A DNA stretch of 64,000 nt from Leuctra nigra (lineage: Eukaryota; Arthropoda; Insecta; Plecoptera; Leuctridae): NCBI GenBank assembly GCA_934045905.1, contig OW203768.1:17574316-17638315 (forward strand), in the 5' to 3' direction. The translations under genes were made by a program, and so were the position numbers. The notes under the pieces were generated by a model, which searched no databases, was not told the DNA's origin, and saw only the letters and a list, made by a program, of their open reading frames with translations. Of the stretch, positions 1 to 11,988 are shown piece by piece; the first letter of the stretch is position 1, and the number at the start of each line of letters is the position of its first letter.

Positions 1-645
1 TCCTTCTATGTAATTGAACACCTGTTGTAAAGCCAAATAGCCGCCACTGGGCCCAATGGACTTCTAAACGTCAAAAGCCAGCATAAACCCATAACCACAA
101 TGTTACAAATGAAACATTACATTAAAAATACATTTAAATCATTAACAATTAATAAATTCATCAAAAACCATTTACTGATAAATTCATCAGTATTCGAGAA
201 AATAAGGAACACAACTGAACTCTGGTGGATTTTGTGGTTCTAGGTAAATGGCGGCTATCAAGGGCGCATTTGCATAAATATAAATACAAATATTTGATAT
301 AGTTGTTTGTTATGGCCAAAAAAGTAAATTTATATCTAAATATCAATTTCATTTGTTTTTTTTCTTTTTCACTGCTTTATGGAAACACGAAATGTAAAAA
401 CAAACAAATTAATCTGTGGACCTGATAGTAGCCATCTTGTCAGAAGTGGCTCCATCACGTATCACTTATTTGTGGGAATAAAAGGAGTTCCATAAGAGAA
501 AGTCATTTAAACTTAAAGCTTTCTAGATTGCTGTTTACGTCATCATGCTGTCAATCAGCTCATCTATCTAAATTCCTAGTTTGATATTTAATTATCATAT
601 TCCTATTTTAAAATTGCTTGATTAAAATGTTGTTTCTCTCTACAG
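1..645. other. Upstream of odorant receptor; nothing recognised
   Basis: AT-rich sequence without a convincing coding segment. It ends in a pyrimidine-rich splice acceptor (ctctctacag, AG at 644-645), so part of it is probably an intron whose upstream exon lies to the left of the window. Confidence 0.5.
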
Positions 646-3600
646 GGATGAGTAACTACAACTCTGTTACAAAGAACAGTTTCAAGAGCAGACTTCGGTT
701 TTATCTGCCTCGTCTTGTTGTTGCCGAGGTTTTCTACGAGTTAATCAGTCGATGTCTGTATTTCTATCTACACTCTAAAGACATCACCCAAGAGCTCTTA
801 CCGTTATTAGTATTCGATTTCAATATCAACATTATTTTCTTTGTGCATTTGTTCAACTGCTACTGGAGGCCAGAAGAACTTTGGTCCTCCAACATTAAGG
901 TGCAAAATGCTATTGACAAGTATTCAACGAGTACGAGAAGAGATAGAATGTCTGTGATTGAAGCAAAGAGGCTGACAGATAAGCTGTCGTGCTACTGGTT
1001 TTATCTAAGTCGTTCTGTCTACTTTTCAATGACTCCGTTAGCTCTTTGGTATTTTCCGAGCGCAGATCAAATACCAATTTTAGCTGGGTAAGTGGCGAGG
1101 GTTTATTTGTTTTTATTTAGCAGAACGTCTTCACTTAAAACGTTAGCTTTAATCTCTGTTTCTTTTTTGTCTACATGTTTGTCTTTTTGTTCTTTTCGCA
1201 TTACGTCAAACAAAGTAACGGAGCAGGCAAAGTTTCTTTTTACAAACATACTATCAATTAATACATATAAATTAATACCTATTAATACTCTCTACTCACT
1301 CTCCACTTATTAATTTATTTGTTTTAGTTTTAATATTTTCATCGATTCATGATGTTCATTATTCATGAATGTGATTTTAAATAATGTATAGCGAAAAATT
1401 TAGTAATTAATAATTATGAATGATTTTCCCCAGGTTGTATTTTCCGTTTGACGCATCAGCCTCACCTATCCATGAAGTGATCGTGATTATATATTGCATC
1501 TCAATTGCCTCGGCGGCCATATTGTTTGTCGAAGTTCAGCACTCGATATACATACAACTTTATCAATTCATGTGTCAATACCGAGTCTTGTGTGACAAGT
1601 TGTTGAATATCCGAGCTGACAGTCTCGAGTACATCACGGCCAAGCGTCGCCAGAAGACTGAGAACAGTCAAACACCAGATGTGGAGTTAATTCAAGGAGG
1701 AGCTGACAGTCTCGAGCACATCATGGCCAAGCGTCGCCAGAAGACTGAGAACAGTCAAACACCAGATGTGATGGAGTTAAGTCAAGGAGGAGCTGACAGT
1801 CTTGAGCACATCATGGCCAAGCGTCGCCAGAAGACTGAGAACAGTCCAACACCAGATGTGATGGAGTTTATTCAAGGAGGAGCTGACAGTCTCGAGCACA
1901 TAATGGCCAAGCGTCGCCAGAAGACCGAGAACAGTCGAACACCAGCTGAGCTAAGTGTGATGAAGTTAAGTCAAGGAGGAGCTGACAGTCTCGAGCACAT
2001 CATGGCCAAGCGTCGCCAGAAGACTGAGAACTGTCGAACACCAGCTGAGCTAAGTGTGATGGAGTTAAGTCAAGGAGGAGCTGACAGTGTCGAGCACATC
2101 ATGGCCAAGCGTCGCCAGAAGACTGAGAACTGTCGAACACCAGCTGAGCTAAGTGTGATGGAGTTAAGTCAAGGAGGAGCTGACAGTGTCGAGCACATCA
2201 TGGCCAAGCGTCGCCAGAAGACTGAGAACTGTCGAACACCAGCTGAGCTAAGTGTGATGGAGTTAAACCAAGGAGGAGCTGACAGTCTTGAGCACATCAT
2301 GGCCAAGCGTCGCCAGAAGACTGAGAACTGTCGAACACCAGCTGAGCTAAGTGTGATGGAGTTAAGTCAAGGAGGAGCTGACAGTGTCGAGCACATCATG
2401 GCCAAGCGTCGCCAGAAGACTGAGAACAGTCGAACACCAGCTGAGCTAAGTGTGATGGAGTTAAGTCAAGGAGGAGCTGACAGTCTTGAGCACATCATGG
2501 CCAAGCGTCGCCAGAAGACTGAGAACAGTCAAACACCAGCTGAGCGAGGTGTGATGGAGTTAAACCAAGGAGGAATTCATCCTGTCCCAACAGTATCGTA
2601 TGAGAGAGCTCGGGCATGGAAGTTGATAGGAGCGCATCGGTATCCAATCAGATACAAAGCTGATGAAGAGAAGCGTGAGCTTGACTTGGAGATGGAGAGA
2701 CGTATGAAGGAATGCATCCAGCACCATCAGGAGCTGATAAGGTGAGATGTTTGTAGTCGGTTTTGCGTGAAATATAAATGTTCCAAACATTTGAGAAAAA
2801 AATAATTAGTAATCTAGCTCGTTATGATCTTTTGGGACTTATAATCCTAGCGTGCCATGTACGCAATCAATTTTGTATTATACACTCTTTTATATTTCCT
2901 ATGAGATTTTCACTATCATTCTATTGTACATTAGTAATTTTTTATATTCCGGATTTATGAATCATGCTCTGCCATTACTCCAACCAAATCTTACTAGCGG
3001 CGTAATTTGTCACCTCTTCCTGACAGTATTTATAGTTCTGTACATAATGACGGTAAGAATACGTAAATGCAAAGCAATAGTACGTTAGAACGTTAAAATT
3101 TTACTAGGAAAAAGCTCAGGACTCAGGGCGTTGATGAGCGAGCACCGATACGTGCAACCCCACGACCTGAAATTCCCTATTTATAAAACAGTTTTACACG
3201 GATCTGTTCAATTTTTATCAGTTTATTAATACTATAGACAGTAAAGGGTCAAGTTGTGTAAGGAAAATATATCTAGTTCGCTTCAAACACAAGCCGGTGT
3301 ACCAAAAGGTTCAAGCATCGCACTTCTTATATACACTTACAATTGTCTCTACAGGTGACAGTCTTCGATGTGTACGCTATGATAGTCATAATTCTGATGG
3401 TAAATGGGTCGGTCATTCTTGCCGTCTACTGCTGGTTAGGGGAAATGATAGCCCAGGTGGTAAGAATCCAAAATAGAGACAATACTTTCCTACGTTGGGG
3501 CGCCAATTTATCATCCTTCTTCCACTACGTGTTCCAGAGCTCAGGCATGAAGGATGCTGTCTACAGTTGTGATTGGTTCGAAGCTTCTGAAAGCTTCAAG

Positions 3601-5259
3601 CGTTCAATGAGGATCATGATGTCGATGTCGAATCAACCAGTTGTTATCAAAGCAATGAATTATGTCTCGCTTTCAAGTGAAACTTTTCTAGCAGTAAGTA
3701 AAACAATTATAACATGTCCAGTGATGATTCCAGGCATATCTCGGGGGTAGGGGGGGGGGAGGGTGCCGAGCCCCCCCCCCCCCCCCCCCCCCCCCCCCCG
3801 AGCCCAGAGACAAAACAATCTATATAGAAACAAAATTCTTTTATTATGTTTTCATTAAAACGAAAAATAGGGAGCTATTTGCTGTAATTTGAGAAGTTTA
3901 GCATCCCAGAATCGATTTTAAAATGTTTATATTAAAAAAAAAAATGCCCTGCGAGGCAACAATTGGAGTTTTTTTTTGCTTCGGTTTGTGCATTTTAAAG
4001 CCCCATAATCACTTTTAACTGGTTTAAATTCTAACTAGGAAAACGCTCTGAGTAACGCGTTGATGAGCGAGCACGGATACGCGCAACACCTCGAACCGAA
4101 ATTATGTTTATCGAAAATGTCCTTAAAAGCCAATAATTCTTGAATTTCGTCACAGACTTGTATGAAAATCTCCAACAATTCCTAAAATATTGGTCCCAAT
4201 AACCACGCAAAGTTTTAAGTTGATCGATTGAACCTTTATGATTGAACGATTCCTTGTTAATTTCCAAAAATCACAGGATATCGTTCAAAAAAATGTTAAA
4301 CGGTCATATCAGTTTCATAATACGTTTGAAAGTTTCTGCTCTCTTGAAGTGAAGATTCGAAGATTCCGTGAAATATGAAATTCGAGAAATATGATAGCCA
4401 ACACGCAAAATATCCGTAAACTGTCGATAACTTTTGAATGTAAACACAGTTTAGTCTGAAAATTGTCAAAAATACAGATAATGTTGGACCCGATGACCAT
4501 ACAAAATTTTAAGTTGATCGGTCAAACGGTTCTGGATTAAATTTCAAAAAGCACATGAAATATTTTTTTAAATTTTAACCAATGGGAGGATTTGGCTGAA
4601 AATTTGTAAAATAAGAGACAATGTTGGTCCTAATGACCATGCAAAATATAAGGTCGATCACATTTGTCGAAGTCCATTTTCATTTTTCAGCCTATCAGGA
4701 GATGTTTATTTAAATTTCAACCAATGAATGGATTTCAAAAAAATTAGGGTCTGCAAACAGAGAAGGTTGGTTTTACATGTGTGCAAAATTTCAGATCGAT
4801 CGGTGAAACGGTGCGACCTGTGTATCGGCTATTAGCAGCCAAAAAAAAAAAAAAAAAAAAAAAAACAGAGGTCCGTGCCAAAAGAGCCAAAAGGAGACGC
4901 TCGCTTCGCTCGCTCAAAAAACGCCATGCGGGGCTAAGGCTGGGGTGCTTTGCCCCCCAGATACCCCCCCCCCCCCCATGATGAAAGTAGTTTCTACGCG
5001 GACTACGTTTGGGTACACCCACCCCCCTCACCAGATTAAATTTTGCACCCTAGTTTTTCATTAGCTCCCCCCCCCCCCCCGAATAAAATGTCTGAAATCA
5101 TCACTGAACATGTCATAGATTATTTCCTGGTCTCAATGGAGCTAAAAGAATCTGTCCTTATGTTACACTCATAAAACAATCGTCGTTTCTTATTTTCGTT
5201 TCCAGGAGCTGAAGACTGCTCACAGCTATTACACGGTAATGTCTAAAGCAATGAAGTGA
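646..5259 (+). CDS. Insect odorant receptor (7tm_6 family), 5 exons, 5' end open
   Basis: The product is a ligand-specific subunit of the insect heteromeric odorant-gated cation channel in the sensory neuron membrane. Exons are 646-1087, 1434-2741, 2935-3052, 3355-3693 and 5206-5259. Every junction is GT-AG and the phases agree (2, 2, 0, 0), giving about 753 residues plus a stop. The family signature lies in the last two exons: CDWFEAS, then a SFKRSMRIMM stretch, QPVVIKAM, SSETFLA, and a final exon reading ELKTAHSYYTVMSKAMK. Hydrophobic segments in exons 1-4 fit the inverted seven-helix topology. The family is normally near 400 residues; the excess is a 320-residue repeat block in exon 2. Exon 1 begins after an acceptor, so either an upstream coding exon is missing or translation starts at the ATG at 648. 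I cannot tell which receptor subfamily it belongs to. Confidence 0.9.
1615..2574 (+). repeat. Ten in-frame coding repeats inside the odorant receptor
   Basis: Ten consecutive units begin with GADSLEH or a close variant and continue IMAKRRQKTEN. Unit 1 is 29 residues, units 2-3 are 30 and units 4-10 are 33. All lengths are multiples of three, so the frame stays open for 960 bp. The unit is hydrophilic and basic (AKRRQK). It lies between the fourth predicted helix and the HHQELI segment that precedes the fifth, which would be the second intracellular loop. Units are nearly identical at DNA level, which indicates recent expansion. Confidence 0.93.
3085..3190 (+). repeat. Fragment of dispersed repeat in receptor intron 3
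   Basis: It contains gcgttgatgagcgagcac preceded by ctaggaaaa. The same left-end sequence recurs at 4030 and 15245, so this is a short copy of the same dispersed family, inside the intron between exons 3 and 4. Confidence 0.6.
3738..3800. repeat. G-run followed by C-run homopolymer tract
   Basis: A G-rich stretch with a ten-G run is followed closely by a long C tract in receptor intron 4. The pair could fold as a GC hairpin, and the tract length is prone to assembly error. Confidence 0.8.
4030..4925 (+). repeat. Dispersed repeat copy 1, ends in Ser-Glu-Arg-like GC repeat
   Basis: It starts with aactaggaaaacgctc and gcgttgatgagcgagcac. It continues with paragraphs built on gaccatgcaaaat and gatcggtcaaacggtt, then an A-rich tract at 4841-4865, and ends gctcgcttcgctcgctca. 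It is related to 15245-16985 (plus) and 62800-63300 (minus). No coding capacity is seen; the class is unknown. Confidence 0.65.
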
Positions 5260-5432
5260 GATGACAATATGATGTGTAGTGGAAGTTCGAGAGAGAAAAC
5301 GAGTGGTGCCGTAGCACAGATAAGACAAGCAGTTAGATACACATAATTAGTTAAAGCACTATATTACATTTCAAATTAGTATTTTATAATATTGTTTCAA
5401 CCAAATATAGGTTAGATAGTAGCCGTAATCTA

Positions 5433-5438
5433 AATAAA
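5433..5438 (+). promoter_or_regulatory. Candidate poly(A) signal of odorant receptor
   Basis: AATAAA lies about 175 bases past the receptor stop codon. Confidence 0.5.
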
Positions 5439-5710
5439 TTTGAGTATAAATGTACATACATGTCTTATTCAATCAATATAAGTGTGATGATTTGAACGCA
5501 GATTTGAAGTTGATTCATGAAACTGGTAATAAAATGCAAGAACAATACTACATTGAGAAGTTTATTCCGATGATTCCAAAGATTCATGCAACTCGATTAA
5601 AAAATCAGTGAAGAATTGATTTATTTCAATAAATCCGAATTAGCGTTTAACGGTTGAAGGTTGAAGTACCAATAATATGCGTTTCATTGTCAAAGAGTGA
5701 CTAAGAGTGG

Positions 5711-6950
5711 CTCACATATCTAGTGGAGCGGTCGCTCCACGCCAGCCAAGTCGTACGGCGCGAGCACACTCTCATATAAAGGCTGGAGCAAACCCACTTT
5801 TACTGTAAGCATCAAAGTGGCATTTTCGGCCTACTGGATCTTAAAAATGGGAAATCTCACATTGTTGCGAAATATTTTAATTTAGAGCTATGGCCCACCC
5901 TACAACATATACCAAATTTGGGAGCAATAGGTTACGCCCTTTGCGAGCTAGAGGGCCGTGAAAACCGTGAAATTGTACGGCTTTCAGATGATTCATCTTC
6001 CAATAAATTCCGCGGTCTCCGCCACAGCCTAAGCGGCTGGGCCGATTGATCTGAAATTTTCACCACATATACAGCTCGTCTGCCTGATGATACCTTGCCC
6101 TTATGAATTTTTTGTGCCGCCATTTTGAAACCGGAAGTGACGTCATATCTCAAAAACGGCTAAACCGATCGGAACGAAATTTGCGCTAATCGATTCAGAC
6201 GGTCCTCTATATGAAATAACAACAGTGAAATTAAAGTTTTCTAATTACTGAAACCGGAAATGACGTCATAGTTTAGCGAAATCTGCCTAAATTCACTTCC
6301 CCTTTATATAAAAACCAAATACATATTCAGAAGGCAATGAAATATTAGTATTTATATACATATTAATACAATGTGTAAGAGCTTTCAGACGCCATTTTGA
6401 AAACCGGAAGTGATGCCATATCTCGAAAACGGCTGGACCTATTGGAACGATGCTTTCGCAATTATTCATGGCTCATCACTTTAAGTTTATATTTAGCTCC
6501 AAACAATATTTTTCTTAGTAACTAATTCGGAAATGGCGTATTTTTTTAAAGGAATTAGTCATTGTTGCCCCAATAAGTTTTACAAGTTGTGTAAATAAAC
6601 TAAAAAAAGAAGTGATATCCCCATAAAAAACACTCCGTGTAAAAATACCAGCCAAGTCTCTTCAACTAAAAAAAATTATGAAATCTAAAAATTCTGCACT
6701 GAAACGTAGTGATATCAAAAAATTAGCCAAGTCAAAACTTTATTTGAAAATTAAAAAATACTTGGCGCATCGTTTTTTTAGGGCATTGTAGGTATACTAT
6801 AAGTATTTGTATTTATATCTAGCCTATACTTCTAAGCCATTTATAAACACGATGCGCCAAGTATTTTTTAATTTTCAAATAAAGTTTTGACTTGGCTAAT
6901 TTTTTGATATCACTACGTTTCAGTGCAGAATTTTTAGATTTGGGTTACTA
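5711..6950 (+). mobile_element. Half copy of the ETS/CRE foldback element
   Basis: It starts atatctagtggagcgg, identical to the start of the element at 10343. It carries one exact CCGGAAGTGACGTCA (6131-6145) and two decayed versions near 6255 and 6404. It ends in a small hairpin: 6618-6780 and 6850-6945 are inverted copies bounded by cgatgcgccaagt. The matching right arm is absent, so the copy is partial. Confidence 0.75.
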
Positions 6951-8399
6951 TGAAATATTTGGAAGAGATATTGGAACATTGGAGAGGGAATGATAGCAAA
7001 ACCAGATCAAATAATATTTTCTGATATTTATTATACCAAATATAAGAATATCAATTTTCGTGAAATAATTAAACAAACAATGCCTTGAACAAAAGTTTTA
7101 ATATGCAACTATAGTGAACAACAATAGGTATGAATTATAACATTCTAAGAACAATCGATATCTTAACGGCGTCATTAAAGGCACGCTTATTTGGCAGATA
7201 ATTATTAATTACCTCTCAAATGTCAGGGCATGAGAGAGAGAATTGTTTTTAATAATTTTGTATCACACTTGAGTAGTATGTAAACTGTGCGAACATTCTA
7301 GTGTGTGATGACCATAATGCACAAACTTGCAAGTAGCTAAAATAAATTATTGCAAATTTAATTCGATATTTTTGAATGAGCTTCTTTTTTGTTTGTTTAT
7401 ATATGTACTACATAAACATGATTTTCTCAAAACGAAATAATTAGTTTTCTGATAAAAAGTATGAGATTGATGATGAATTACCAAAATTCCAAATAGTAAT
7501 TATAATATGGGATAGAGAAACTTTTATTATTAATAATAAGACACTGTTTAGAAAATGATAGCCACTTGGACACTAACTCAAGTCAAATAAGAATAACAGT
7601 TTAAAATTTCGAACATGAATAAACAAGTATCAATACTTCAATTTATTATACAGTTGCTTGCGAATGATCTACATGAGCATTTGACACCAAATGTCACTAA
7701 TGGCCTGTAAAGAATATCGAATATTATCATCAAGTATCATTATACAGAAATTCTTAATTTACACACTCGCAAAAAGTGTAGTTTATTATAATAAATATCT
7801 TCAAACGGAATAAGTGTTTCCCCCCGAGCATACTATTTAAAATGTAAATTCCAACCTTATGCATCGAAAACGTAGTGAACTCAAAGCAACACGTAATTTC
7901 CAGTTTGTTGAAACATTCTGACAATATCTTCAGACCCATGACTTAAATCTAATTAATGTTAGAATTAATGGGGGATGCCCGAATAGAGGACTCCGATAGA
8001 TATCTCAACTAATATGCTTATTTAATAGATAATTTCCTTGTGCACAATTTAAACACAGAAAAAAGTATGAAAGCCAAACTAATTTCGAAGATATCACTGT
8101 ATACATTTGGGTTAACGAGTTGAAAAACACATAAATTTTCCTAGTAAATATTAGATTTAAACTATTTTCCTCCAAAAGATTCTAACCAAAAACTAATATT
8201 GTGTGGATTTTAATGTATTTTTATGAAGATTTTTACACCTACCCGGTTAGACACCAAAATCTAAATAATATTCCTATATTTCCTTTGTTAAAATTTCCTT
8301 ATATTCTGAACACATAAAATTGAAAACTAAATATAAGTCGTGAGTTGCAAGTTACATGAAATTTTTATGAATTTTTTACATTAAAATATAGTTAAAATA
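6951..8399. other. AT-rich stretch; nothing recognised
   Basis: There is no coherent ORF, RNA gene or inverted repeat. Part of 8140-8399 resembles 21720-21870 in a degenerate way, suggesting an old repeat. Confidence 0.4.
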
Positions 8400-8786
8400 T
8401 TGAAAAAGATTATAAAAATTGTTAATAAAGAAATATTTTCGGAGATCCCTACTTGGGCTAAATATTCAAGGATCTTCTTACGTCATCAGCAAAAAATCGC
8501 CATAACAATTTCTGTGGATAATTCCACATTCACATGTCACTCATTGTGTAAGCAATTCTATTTGAAAAACTCAACTAGATCTCAACAAGGTGATCTTCCA
8601 AAGTATCTAGTCTATCAGGATGCGTCTAATACTGGACATGGAATGTCATACGACTGTGATCATCATCGTGTGCTCCGGGCTCCTGTCAGCTTCCCCATCT
8701 GCCAACAGAAGCGACAGAGCTCTTTCTTGCGAGCTGTGGCGGAACAGGCTGAAACAGACAAGGTGATCAAGTTCATTCACGATTAG
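8400..8786 (+). CDS. Unrecognised 128-codon ORF, possible gene fragment
   Basis: The ORF is open for 387 bp but its first codon is TTG rather than ATG. The C-terminal part has ordinary amino-acid composition (YDCDHHRVLR, FPICQQKRQ, FLRAVAEQAE), unlike the AT-rich surroundings. No family is recognised. Its stop lies at the edge of a small inverted-repeat element, so it could be a truncated exon or part of a repeat. Confidence 0.25.
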   Translation: MKKIIKIVNKEIFSEIPTWAKYSRIFLRHQQKIAITISVDNSTFTCHSLCKQFYLKNSTRSQQGDLPKYLVYQDASNTGHGMSYDCDHHRVLRAPVSFPICQQKRQSSFLRAVAEQAETDKVIKFIHD

Positions 8787-9048
8787 AATAGCAAGTCAAT
8801 CACGTCGTTCATTGGTCGGTCACATGAACACTGCCCTGTCAATGGCAAGACTTTCTTCTTTGTATTATTGAAATTGTATAATGTGAAATACACACTTTTT
8901 AATAGTAGATAATATTAGAAAACTTCAATAAAATTGATCTATCTTTATCTACAGTCGTATTGTACATATTCTTTGATAATTGATATTTACATGTGTAGGT
9001 TTACAAATGCTCGCTTGACTACAGTAGTACACGGGCTTGCTATTCTAA
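8785..9048. mobile_element. Small inverted-repeat element (MITE-like)
   Basis: Left end ttagaatagcaagtc is inverted at the right end as gggcttgctattctaa. The match extends into flanking cgtgaacgaac-like sequence on both sides. The element is about 264 bp and non-coding; its class is uncertain. Confidence 0.4.
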
Positions 9049-9271
9049 ACGTGAACGAACTTTAGACGGTGATAAGAACAATTTTAACATTTTTATATTT
9101 GTTATATTTAAAGCATTTCACCCACTTCTAAATTGCAAAATTGATAAATAAAAAAAAATTGATTGATAAATTGAATTGAAATTCTAAATTTCTAAATTGG
9201 TTATTTGATATTTTTTGTATACTGTTTGTTTTCTATATAAATGTGTGTAATTTCCTTTTTTCTTTGTAGAT

Positions 9272-9475
9272 TTGTTTGGAACTCCGGGAATGCGATCTAT
9301 TATTGTTACTGTTTTTATTTTTGGAATCATCTTCACTGATGAGCTACTAGTAGCTTTGTGGAATTTATGTATGTATTATTTTCTGGTTATCAATAAAGGA
9401 GTTAAACAAAAATTAGGAACAGGTATATATTGGAAACTGTTGGTGGAACATATTCAAAATTTTAGCATAATGTAG
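9272..9475 (+). CDS. Candidate single exon of a membrane protein, perhaps a chemoreceptor
   Basis: A good acceptor (tttctttgtag, AG at about 9269-9270) precedes an open frame of 67 residues with two hydrophobic stretches (SIIVTVFIFGIIF and WNLCMYYFLVI) followed by NKGVKQKL. This layout is reminiscent of gustatory receptor loops, but no signature motif is present and no other exons were found. It could be chance. Confidence 0.2.
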   Translation: MFGTPGMRSIIVTVFIFGIIFTDELLVALWNLCMYYFLVINKGVKQKLGTGIYWKLLVEHIQNFSIM

Positions 9476-9589
9476 CCACAGCTATAATTAAGCGCTCGAT
9501 CTAAATTACACTCTGGTTAAACATAAAGAAAATCAGATCCAAGTTGCTTTGGAATAATTCCAATTCATTTCGATACCATCACTATTCTG

Positions 9590-10342
9590 ACCCTATTTCA
9601 AGGAGATTAAAGTCATCAAGTGCATAAATGTCGTGACCGATTGGGCTGAAAATTTGTATTATAAGAGAAAATGTTAGTTTCATTAGCTATGCAAAATTTG
9701 AAGCTGATCTGATCATTTTTATTTTCAACCAATCAGGAGAATTATATTTTTATTTTAGAATGAGAGGATTTAGCTGAAATTTAAATCCCTAAAAGTTAAA
9801 TCTATAAGACTGCCTCAAAAACTAAGAAAAATTTCGATTCGATTCGTCAAACGGTGTGAGCTACAGGTATTTTAAATCTTCAACCATAGACATTGTATAG
9901 CCTTCGGAATGTCTATGCTTCAACCAATCATGGCTGCAGCGCTCAAAAACTATACACGAGTAATTTTTGTTTTTTGTTTGAACACCTCTTTTATTGACAA
10001 ATAATAATATACAATGAACACTCTTCCACTAAGTCCCTAAAAGGGACTTATTTGTGAAATACATAATGATACAAAAATAATACAGGAAAAGAAATCACAA
10101 TTTAAACAACAAATAAACATAATTCAACTTCAAATTTAAAAGGATTCCCAGGATCAAATTTTTATTGCAGTAAAAAAAAATTATGCAGTCATTTTTTTAC
10201 GAAGTCTTTTACTTGATTAAAGTAAAGTCCGTTACTTTATATGATTACCACCTAATATTAAAGCATTATTTCGATAACGAAAGTAAGATAACCAAAATTC
10301 ACAAATACAATATTCGGAAGGTCCAGTATGTAGTTCCTCGAT
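9590..10342. repeat. Diverged copy of the dispersed repeat, then AT-rich DNA
   Basis: Phrases such as gaccgattgggctgaaaatttg and tatgcaaaatttgaagctgatc match paragraphs of the family at 4030 and 15245. From about 9960 onwards nothing is recognised. Confidence 0.45.
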
Positions 10343-10795
10343 ATATCTAGTGGAGCGGTCGCTCCACCCAGCCAAGTCGTACTATACACTCACAGTCACT
10401 CAACATACCGTAAATGCCTAATAAACTGAGGAGCAGACCAAACACTTTTACTGTAAGCAACAACATGGCATTTTCGGCCTACTGGATCTCAAAATTGGTA
10501 AATCTCACATTGTTGCGAAATATCTTAATTTCGAGCTATGGCCCACCCCACTACATATACCAAATTTGGGAACAATAGGTTATGCCATTTGCGCGCTAGA
10601 GGACCGAGAAAACAGTGAAATTACACCACTTTCTGATTCTGAAGATGATGATGATTCTGATGATATCACGAAACGTCGCTATCACCGCCACAGCCTAAAC
10701 GGCTGAACCGATCGACCTGAAATTTTTACCACATGTGCACTTTTGGCGTCTGAGGTGCCTTTTTATAAAACCAACCGGAAGCCGCCATTTTGAAA

Positions 10796-10810
10796 CCGGA
10801 AGTGACGTCA
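10796..10810 (+). promoter_or_regulatory. First of ten ETS/CRE composite motifs in the foldback arms
   Basis: Exact CCGGAAGTGACGTCA occurs on the plus strand at 10796, 10919, 11064, 11219 and 11371. On the minus strand it covers 13304-13318, 13456-13470, 13611-13625, 13756-13770 and 13879-13893. The string fuses an ETS core (CCGGAAGT) with a CRE palindrome (TGACGTCA). Binding is inferred from the string alone. Confidence 0.6.
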
Positions 10811-11988
10811 TAACTCAAAAACGTCTGGACCGATTAGAACGAAATTAGCGCCATTCGATTTAGATGGTCATCTATATGAAGTATCAATAAAAAAAATATT
10901 ATTTTCTTATTTTCTAAACCGGAAGTGACGTCATAAATACGCAATATTTAACTTATTTCAACAAATTATACTTAAAATACGTACATAATTAACTTACATT
11001 GTAACATAGACAATACAATTTATATATTCAAGGTAGCAGTGTTCTCGGCCGCCATTCCTGAAACCGGAAGTGACGTCATATATCTAAAACGCCTGTACCG
11101 ATTGCAACTGAACTAGCTCCTGCGTATTCATTCTGCTATTTATTTGAAAAATCAATTGTGAAAAATGAATAAATAAATTAATGGTACCGGAAATGGCGGC
11201 AGGAACCACTAAATGAAACCGGAAGTGACGTCATATATTACAAACGGCATGACCGATTTTACGGAAATATAGGGATTAGGAATTCAGATGGTCGTTCATG
11301 AAGGTATCAACTAGATAAAACTAGATTGTTTTCTTATTACCTATACCGGAATTCGGCCGCTATTTCAAAACCGGAAGTGACGTCATGTATCGAAAACGGC
11401 TGGATCGATTATAACGAAACTTAAGCTATTCTTCTTGGATAATCATTTTCATCTTATACCAAACGCAACTTTTCATAGTAACCAAATCGGTTGAGGCGTA
11501 TTTTTTTAAAGAAATTAGTCCCTGCTCGGACATGTGCTACAAGCTGTATGAATAAACTAACAAAAGAAGTGATATATAAGTGATAAAAAAACGATGCGCC
11601 AAGTCCTTTTTTTAAGTATTTCTCGGGGGTTGATATTTTTATTTCAATGGTACGATTAAAATTTGGAAAATTCGTTGACTTGGCTCCTTTTTTAATATCA
11701 CTCCTTTTCAGTGCTGAATTTTTAGATTTCGTCTATTTTTTTTTATAGTTAAAGAGACTTGGCTGGTATTTTTACACGGAGTGTTTTTTCTGGTAACAAT
11801 TACGGAAGAAATACAATAGCAGTAAAAGTACCAAGACTCTCAATAATTTGCCAGAGACATTGCACAATTTCGATAAAATTATAGTCATGTCAAATTAGGC
11901 CTTAAAGATTTTTTTATAACCTTTTATAATCCCTCTTTTGTATTTCAATATTGTTCTTTTTTTGTAGGATATTTGTGTAATTGTTTAT

